Source: Actinernus sp. WN-2022 (lineage: Eukaryota; Cnidaria; Anthozoa; Actiniaria; Actinernidae). From it: DNA of 64,000 nt. The stretch lies in contig JAOWCC010000237.1 of the NCBI GenBank assembly GCA_030867875.1, positions 7,561,713 through 7,625,712 on the forward strand, read 5' to 3'. The notes under the pieces are model-generated. The model was not told where the DNA came from. It made no database searches and was given only the letters and a program-made list of their open reading frames with translations. This document shows positions 62,843 to 64,000 of this stretch, in pieces; the stretch's first letter is position 1; every line of letters begins with the position of its first letter. The position numbers and the translations under genes were made by a program.

Positions 62843-62962
62843 CTAAATTGCTCTTTCTCTACAAGCCAGAGTGGATTTTAAAGCTGTTTTTGTCTTAGGA
62901 ACACGTAGGCCAAGAAGAACAGGATTCATAGCAGAGTTTATCATGATGAACCTGGATGCAAA
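62843..62962 (-). pseudogene. Class-A GPCR fragment, TM7 and C-tail
   Basis: Minus-strand frame FASRFIMINSAMNPVLLGL RVPKTKTALKS ending at a TAG (62843-62845). It has the asparagine-Ser-x-x-Asn-Pro core of TM7, with the usual NPxxY Tyr replaced by Leu/Gly context. It lies just downstream of the TM1-TM2 fragment on the same strand, with TM3 to TM6 missing. Confidence 0.6.
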
Positions 62963-63029
62963 CTGATATTCACCTAAAATATCCACTTGTTCATGTTGTC
63001 AACAACAAAAACTATGATATACGCTTAAA

Positions 63030-63338
63030 TTACTTATTGTGCAAATCAGGATATATGTTACTTGGCAATTTCTTTGCCTTTCCACTTTTAATGATTCGGA
63101 AGATTTCATCACAAAGCAATATTAGCATTACGTATAATGAGCCAGTTATGAAGTCGTAGACTGAAAGGTTTGCAATGAGCAACGTCGAAGGTGTTCGTAA
63201 ATTACTCTGAGGATCTTTGTAAATGGCGAAAAGAACAACAAAGCTTCCAACACATGTCATGACTGCCCAGCATACACAAAAGAATACCAAACCGGAGTAA
63301 AATGATGGATCTGCTTTTTGCGGATCGGTTGAATTCAT
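63030..63338 (-). pseudogene. Class-A GPCR fragment, N-terminus to TM2
   Basis: 102-codon frame starting MNSTDPQKADPS (N-glycosylation-type Asn-Ser-Thr). TM1 is FYSGLVFFCVCWAVMTCVGS. The first intracellular loop is KDPQSNLRTPST and TM2 starts LLIANLSVYDFITGS, the rhodopsin-family pattern with Asn and Asp in TM2. After the TM2 end the frame stops; the remaining helices are missing except for TM7 at 62843-62962. The surrounding direct repeat suggests unequal recombination produced this remnant. Confidence 0.65.
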
Positions 63339-64000
63339 AGTGTTCTTTTAGTAGTAGCTGGGAGCGACCATTCTATAGTTGGTAAGTTTGACTATTGATA
63401 GTGAAATATTTTTTTTGTTGCTAACTAGAAATTAGGTGCGCTTACATAGAAGAGAAGAACCAATCGAAGGCTTGGGGAAAGCCAAACAGAAATTACACGT
63501 CTGTTTCTCCTAAAATAAAATAAAGCACAGCGCGTCTAGATTAAGAAAAACTAATTAACTGGAACGTCAAGTATTAAATTAAGAATATCATAAGGCGCAA
63601 GTGAATTTCAAAAAGCCTGCAAGGACCGGGTATTTCGTAAACATGGCGGCCGCTAAACAGTACTGTGGTGAACTCTTTCGATTGCTTGTTTCAATGCTGG
63701 TGAATAATCAGACAAATACAATAAACTTTTGCTTAGGATTCAAAAGAATATTGGGATGAATATTGTTTACTCTAGGCGCTCGTACTAAAATAATCCTGTT
63801 TAACTTTAAATTCAGGTCCAGCTTGACTAAAATATTCATAAATGATGGAACATGGTGTATTATTGTTTTTAATGTTCGTAATTTCCGTTGCATGAACTAT
63901 TAGAAAAGGACAGGATATGGCTAGCTACATGTACTACACTTGTGGAGATGCAGAAATTATCTTAGAATATTAATTTAGTATGATACTGAATCAGTGGGTG
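63339..64000. other. Intergenic, no supported gene
   Basis: Possible 5' flank of the GPCR remnant. Nothing else recognised to the window edge. Confidence 0.4.

Noticed and set aside
1..64000. CRISPR arrays, tRNA or rRNA genes
   Set aside because: No regularly spaced repeat-spacer structure and no cloverleaf or rRNA-like sequence was recognised by eye.

Overview
This window looks like repeat-rich nuclear DNA of an animal, most likely an anthozoan cnidarian (stony-coral type). That is an inference from the mix of element families: CR1/L2-like LINEs, foldback and hairpin MITEs, TTAA-flanked elements, a THAP-like exon, GPCR fragments and a Polinton. No rRNA, tRNA, CRISPR array or bacterial operon is visible. 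I see no intact multi-exon host gene; nearly all recognisable coding capacity belongs to mobile elements.

Layout. 1-2621: a 5'-truncated CR1/L2-like LINE with one frameshift. 2622-9950: non-coding DNA with a 934-bp tandem duplication and a TTAA-flanked non-autonomous element. 9954-22198: a foldback-type pair of inverted arms enclosing a LINE (LINE-A, minus strand), itself interrupted by three MITEs and by an apparently intact second LINE (LINE-B, 1190-aa EN/RT protein). 22199-25764: dispersed repeats and a THAP-like exon remnant. 25771-40032: a decayed DNA transposon ended by a heptamer (ACTTCRA) array, with a small two-exon gene, a DDE integrase pseudogene, a large pseudogene with PIN-like motifs and later insertions including a LINE tail and a RING-like fragment.

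41011-57166: the centrepiece, a 16,156-bp Polinton/Maverick-type virus-like element. It has identical 255-bp terminal inverted repeats starting AGTAGATG and a 6-bp target duplication AGAGGG. Most genes lie leftward on the minus strand: fibre paralog, collagen-like fibre, minor capsid (penton-like), small basic protein, major capsid protein, two paralogous basic virion proteins, adenain-type protease, PLA2 virion protein, integrase remnant, and a 1384-codon replication ORF. The packaging ATPase, a coiled-coil protein and a two-TM protein run rightward from a 27-bp divergent promoter; a VLTF3-like zinc-ribbon gene faces them at the right end. The replication protein fuses a zinc finger, a PolB-type palm, an SF1 helicase and a GIY-YIG nuclease. 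A short AT-rich motif (T[C/G]TAAY..ATAT..TATA) lies directly before about ten start codons and resembles a late promoter; it shows that several longest-ORF starts are wrong. The integrase has lost its catalytic Glu segment and its N-terminus although everything else looks young and intact, so this copy probably depends on integrase in trans or is a recent dead end.

57167-64000: non-coding flank with a TTAA-flanked element, a hAT-type MITE with 8-bp target duplication containing a nested hairpin MITE, and a rearranged class-A GPCR pseudogene.
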